NCBI GenBank assembly: GCA_012515455.1
Contig: JAAYYJ010000235.1
Coordinates: 1-7,172 of the forward strand
Length of the DNA stretch: 7,172 nucleotides
Direction of reading: 5' to 3'
DNA from: Oligosphaeraceae bacterium
Lineage (GTDB): Bacteria; Verrucomicrobiota; Lentisphaeria; Oligosphaerales; Oligosphaeraceae
A program made the position numbers and the translations under genes. The notes below the pieces were generated by a model. The model did not search any database, was not told the DNA's origin, and was given only the letters and a program-made list of their open reading frames with translations. Shown here one piece after another: positions 6,815 through 7,172 of this stretch; the stretch's first letter is position 1, and each line of letters opens with the position of its first letter.

Positions 6815-7172
6815 GGTACTGCTTGGACTTGAGTAGATGAGGTTAAGCTAATGCCTGCCGGACATAAAGCAATTCCCGGCGCGGCCTTTGTTGTAGCGCC
6901 AGGAGGGAGGAATAATGCCTGGAGGGTTTGTGCGTGTCCAGCGCTGCGCCGGCAGTTTGCGCTCTACCAATAGAAGTTTTTTGCTCCGGGCGGCGTAAAT
7001 TGAGACGGTATCCGAGCCGCTCGTCCTGCACAGCAGGGCTTCGCCGCTTCCCACCTTCCTTGACGCTGGGGCTGAGCGAGCCCGCAAATTTCCCCCAGGC
7101 GAACCCTCAGCCGGGATAGATTCACCAGTGGCGCGACTCTGATTATAGCCAACGCATCAGGCCAAAATTTGC
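6815..7172. other. Right-end intergenic region, no gene recognised
   Basis: About 358 bases upstream of the MBL gene hold no frame that I recognise on either strand. Visible features are a 27-codon plus-strand frame with a strong ribosome binding site (6915-6998, listed separately), a near direct repeat GCC(A/T)GGAGGG at 6898-6907 and 6917-6926, and a weak inverted repeat GGCTGAG (7070-7076) with CTCAGCC (7106-7112). The minus strand has a TATAAT at 7147-7142 without a good -35 at proper spacing. The promoter of the MBL gene should be in this region, but I cannot place it. Confidence 0.5.
6915..6998 (+). CDS. Possible 27-residue small ORF with strong ribosome binding site
   Basis: AGGAGGGAGG (6901-6910) lies just upstream of ATG 6915, followed by 27 codons to TAA 6996-6998. 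The product is basic, with five Arg, and starts MPGGFVRVQRCAG. No family is recognised and there is no hydrophobic stretch. The strong ribosome binding site is the only argument for translation; the purine-rich run could be chance, or part of a repeated intergenic element. Confidence 0.2.
   Translation: MPGGFVRVQRCAGSLRSTNRSFLLRAA

Noticed and set aside
7142..7147. Perfect TATAAT on the minus strand, a possible promoter for the MBL gene
   Set aside because: No -35-like hexamer is found at 15-19 bases, and it would leave an untranslated leader of over 300 bases; too weak to call.

Overview
The window is about 7.2 kb of bacterial DNA, moderately GC-rich. It carries a carbohydrate-metabolism locus of four plus-strand genes, then one convergent minus-strand gene. 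Large unusual glycosidase-like proteins next to Gfo/Idh/MocA and MDR oxidoreductases, with long non-coding gaps, suggest an uncultured heterotroph of the Lentisphaerae/Planctomycetes (PVC) type. That placement is inference from gene content only; no rRNA or other phylogenetic marker is present.

Layout. (1) 2-2149 (+): the 3' part of a large GH42-like glycoside hydrolase gene whose start lies left of the window. Its barrel is followed by a beta-galactosidase middle-like domain and a C-terminal beta-sandwich. (2) 2150-2712: a 563-bp gap without an intact gene. It contains what may be the broken first codons of a GH2-type glycosidase gene (2276-2382). (3) 2713-3729 (+): an MDR-family dehydrogenase lacking the usual catalytic zinc ligands. 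(4) 3775-4794 (+): a Gfo/Idh/MocA-family sugar oxidoreductase. (5) 4900-5889 (+): an aldo/keto reductase of the YghZ/Gpr (L-glyceraldehyde-3-phosphate reductase) type. (6) 5912-6802 (-): a metallo-beta-lactamase-fold hydrolase, convergent with the reductase, with possible hairpins at the junction. (7) 6803-7172: a non-coding right end holding a 27-codon frame with a strong ribosome binding site but no recognisable product.

How the genes may work together (inference). The glycosidase-like protein would bind or cleave an oligosaccharide. The MDR, Gfo/Idh/MocA and aldo/keto reductase proteins are three different NAD(P)-dependent sugar or aldehyde oxidoreductases in tandem, which fits oxidation, epimerisation or reduction of an unusual sugar. 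The MBL hydrolase could open a lactone or act on an ester, but it is on the other strand and need not belong to the pathway.

I found no CRISPR array, transposase, phage gene, tRNA, rRNA or defence system. The locus looks like ordinary accessory sugar metabolism with a few odd details, not an obviously new system.
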